A stretch of DNA of 64,000 bases from Sipunculus nudus. Lineage: Eukaryota; Annelida; Sipuncula; Golfingiida; Sipunculidae. Both the position numbers and the translations under genes were made by a program. Each line of letters opens with the position of its first letter. Position 1 is the stretch's first letter. The stretch lies in contig CM049308.1 in NCBI GenBank assembly GCA_026874595.1, positions 26,088,367 to 26,152,366 of the forward strand, in the 5' to 3' direction. The notes beneath the pieces are model-generated. The model had not been told where the DNA came from. It saw only the letters and a program-made list of their open reading frames with translations, and searched no databases. Positions 61,551-64,000 of this stretch are shown here, piece by piece.

Positions 61551-61564
61551 CTGAAAAGAACAAA

Positions 61565-61670
61565 AGCTGTCATTCATAAAACAGTTTAGACCCAGGGTAC
61601 CACTCCATCACAGCTATCATTCATAAAACAGTTAAAACCAAGGGTTCAAGTCCATCACAGCTGTAAGTAA
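61565..61670. repeat. 47-bp tandem repeat next to exon 1 acceptor
   Basis: AGCTGTCATTCATAAAACAG..CCATCAC starts at 61565, 61612 and (partly) 61659, just upstream of the acceptor of exon 61402-61550 in gene direction. Confidence 0.65.
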
Positions 61671-62381
61671 CAGAGAGAGAGAGGGATGATTGACAGCGGT
61701 ACAACCTCTGCACAAGGTCAAGATCTATTGAGGCAATGATAGGACCCTGCAATTCCTTTTGCACATGAGATGCTACTTTAGCCACTTTGAGGCAACCACT
61801 GTATACAAACAAGACGGACCACATGGACCTTGACCACTCAGAACTTCTCTGCCATACTTGTATTCTCCTATGACCACAAAGAATGAGTTGAGGTGTTACT
61901 GGTGGGATCAGGATATCACCAAGGTTTACCAAACACATGTTTAAACCAGGTGGCACATGGTATTGTTTGTATTTATTTAAACCACCATATCACCAATATC
62001 GCGTCGCAATGTAGTTTCCCAGGTTTTACAAAATTAAAAACAACAAAGACCATAATATTCTTTATAACTGTTATATTTGGCATTAATGTTATCTATGCAT
62101 GCTCTCTATTTGGACTATCGACTTATTTATTGCAATGTACAATTCCCATGGCTGCAACTCAATTTCGCTGTACTAGGGTATCTTAAGCACGGCTGTTTGC
62201 AAGAGGGTTTATCCTTGATTTTCATAGACAGACCTCTGTGTTAAGAATGGGAGCGACATATAGGGATTATGAGCAGTCAACCACCACCAGAGGTCACTTA
62301 CACTTCATTATATCACTGATTTTAGCATAGAGGTAGTGACCTCTGGTGGGGTTTGGTAGGCTGGTAAGATATAGTAGAGGA

Positions 62382-62443
62382 AACCAGCATCTGCCTGCTG
62401 GTCCAGACACTGATAATAAAGTGACAGCTGTCAGTCATAACAA
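62382..62443 (-). pseudogene. Copy of UNC79 exon 1 5' edge and acceptor
   Basis: On the minus strand, TTTATCAG is followed by codons reading CLDQQADAG, versus CLDQQEDAD in the exon at 61550. Homology extends into the intron side (GACAGCTGTCA..). After ~30 coding bases the match is lost and the frame hits stops, so it is an exon-edge fragment rather than a full alternative exon. Confidence 0.6.
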
Positions 62444-62779
62444 GCAAATTCATGGAATTTGTCCTCCGCCTCTTCCTCTTTATATTTTATCTTCATGTGA
62501 TCTTCATGCTTGCCTTCTGAATATGTTTAAGTTTTTATATTCTCCTGAAGATGTCTTCAAATTTCATAGTGCCTGTGTTTTAGTTTTCATTGTCCCATGG
62601 AGATGTCTCCAAATGACATATTTTTGTGAATTGGGAACCACAGGGAAATTTGTTGTTTGTTTTGGAGCTGGTGATAATACATTTTCAGACAGACACTCCA
62701 AAACCATTCCAAACCAAGGTATACATGAGAGCAATCACTGACCCATATTTGAATGAAATCAGATAATATTTAAGAAAGT

Positions 62780-62885
62780 TATCACATGGAAATGAAAACC
62801 TGACAAATGGACAGACAGAGGGACAGACAGTCAGTCAAACCTAAATCAATGTCCCCCGTTCCGTGGAAGCGGGGGACAAAACAGT
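62780..62885 (+). mobile_element. Isolated 3' end of a hairpin-type element
   Basis: GACAGACAGAGGGACAGACAG microsatellite-like tract, then a strong hairpin TGTCCCCCGTTCC/GAAGCGGGGGACA with GTG loop at 62850-62878, then AAAAC. It is the same style of 3' end as families A-D, but a different sequence; no 5' part was identified. Confidence 0.45.
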
Positions 62886-63019
62886 ACAGACAAGGTTACT
62901 ACTTGGGTCTAAATTGTAAAGAAAAGAGAACCACACCACAATCTCATCCTGTTTTCCTTATACGATAGACAAATTTACTGACACTGTTTACTGAATGGGG
63001 ATGATTATACGTATATGAT

Positions 63020-63280
63020 AAGATGTGTTGTCTGATGGCATAATGTTTAGGGCTCACATTGTGGGTTCAAGTACTGTTCTAGCTGCTATCTGGTAAGACT
63101 CATGGCCAAAGTATTTACCACAAGGGTGCACTCTTTAGACCCAGGGGTGAATTGGTAAGTTGGTCATGGGTGGCAGGCAAATGTAGAATGAATAACCCTC
63201 TAGCACGTGTTATTGCTGCTTGGGTTGTATGCTCCCCTGGGAGCCGAAAAAAGATACAAGAATGAACAGACCAGAAAGAC
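63020..63280 (+). mobile_element. SINE-like unit
   Basis: tRNA-like promoter pieces (TCTGATGGCATAATG; B-box-like GTGGGTTCAAGTACTG at 63060-63075). The body has GTAAGTTGGTCATGGGTGGC and GGTTGTATGCTCCCCTGGGA. It does not fold as a complete tRNA. Confidence 0.4.
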
Positions 63281-63436
63281 CAGGAAGGCAAGTGTAAAGT
63301 CTGATGAAACTGACATCATCAGTGATATCAGACTAAAAATCCCCACATTTACCTTTATAAAGTGTTATGTTAACCATGTTAATTTGTTATAGTTACAAGG
63401 ATATTTCATTTTCATACTATCATGTCTGTTTCAGCA

Positions 63437-63722
63437 AGCTATGCTTTCACAGACCTTGATTCTGTGACCAGCTCAGGCATCTATTTCATGAATAATGAAC
63501 ATGTCTGCAAGTGGAACACATGTACCAGAAAGCGTACAGGCTATATATGGCTTTATCTGATTGGTTAGATTATCAATGTGTTCCTGCCAATGCCAAATGT
63601 TTGATCCAGCCATCACACCAGATATCCGAGTAAAATGATTCATTTCATTGGTTAAGATGTCGATTATTCACGAAATAGATGCCAATACAGTTTGCTGAAT
63701 CAAGGTCTGTGAAAGCCTAGCT
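63437..63722. mobile_element. Foldback MITE, copy 2
   Basis: The left arm GCTTTCACAGACCTTGATTC with GGCATCTATTTCATGAATAA is inverted at the right end (ATTCACGAAATAGATGCC, GAATCAAGGTCTGTGAAAGC). Length ~286 bp. It is the same family as 3031-3387 but with cleaner arms, so probably younger. The remaining sequence to 64000 shows nothing distinct. Confidence 0.75.
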
Positions 63723-64000
63723 GGCTGCCACATACCCTATAGTATAAAGATGGACTATGTTCACCTTCATTTTTTAATTCAAATATATTCAAATAGGTTA
63801 TTTACAAAATTATGGACATGATACATATGATACCCCAGCAGTTAAAATAACAGGACCATAGTGCTAATATCCAGCTATATGGAAGCAAGGCAAAAATATG
63901 AATTAAGGCACAGTCCTTAGTGCCTGACTGATGCATGCCTTGTTTCTGTCAACTTGAGGTAAATTGACCTCACCATATACTTTACGTGACCTTAATGGCA

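Noticed and set aside
60618-61200. CRISPR array (27-bp repeats)
   Set aside because: Units are contiguous and diverged, with no unique spacers; it is a minisatellite in a eukaryotic intron.
2696-61550. UNC80 instead of UNC79
   Set aside because: Several exons match UNC79-specific phrases (PKEFIECVSHIRLLSWLLLG; WEFFVNRFETLSLEAQLHL) colinearly. UNC80 is a different sequence.

Overview
This is eukaryotic DNA: AT-rich, intron-dominated and full of repeats. It lies inside one very large gene on the minus strand, the ortholog of UNC79, the cytosolic subunit of the NALCN sodium-leak channel complex. I placed 27 coding exons (61550 down to 2696). They total 4461 bp, or 1487 codons. Every exon has AG/GT boundaries and all codon phases link. 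They cover roughly the middle of the protein to near its C-terminus. The N-terminal part (about 1000 residues in vertebrate UNC79) lies to the right of the window, and the last 150-170 residues lie to the left. Repeat styles (Helitron-like elements with hairpin ends and ACGG microsatellites, a Mag/K02A2.6-like Ty3/gypsy element, a Tx1/L1-like LINE, tRNA SINEs) suggest an aquatic invertebrate, most likely a bivalve or other mollusc. The species assignment is inference.

Layout, left to right. 1-2575: repeat family A, copy 1. 2696-6711: five UNC79 exons, a foldback MITE and a family E repeat. 6723-9380: family A, copy 2. 10165-15899: a Tx1/L1-like LINE with intact ORF1 and broken ORF2, bounded by a 16-bp target duplication. 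16208-28280: eight exons mixed with families B (16701-18983), D (21771-22356), C (24688-25895, nested in F) and a 430-bp MITE. 30602-31113: the longest exon. 31469-35880: a long inverted repeat of ACCGAAAAGT-type short repeats, one arm split by family A copy 3. 35994-43674: eight exons, with a second family D element at 39426-40863. 46955-50485: two exons. 51223-56509: a complete young Ty3/gypsy element with 223-bp LTRs and a GTCAT target duplication. 57056-61550: four exons, a fourth family A fragment and a 27-bp minisatellite. 61551-64000: intron with a duplicated exon edge, a SINE-like unit and a second foldback MITE.

There is one host gene; everything else is intronic. Both autonomous retroelements are antisense to UNC79. 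Two themes stand out. First, small tandem duplications repeatedly copy an exon edge with its splice site into the adjoining intron (near 19.2, 28.3, 57.0 and 62.4 kb). Second, at least four unrelated-looking repeat families share one architecture: a 5' subterminal motif, internal tandem repeats or palindromes, and a 3' hairpin whose arm is the inverse of the 5' motif. This resembles non-autonomous Helitron/Helentron-like elements. I found no CRISPR array, rRNA, functional tRNA or second protein-coding host gene.
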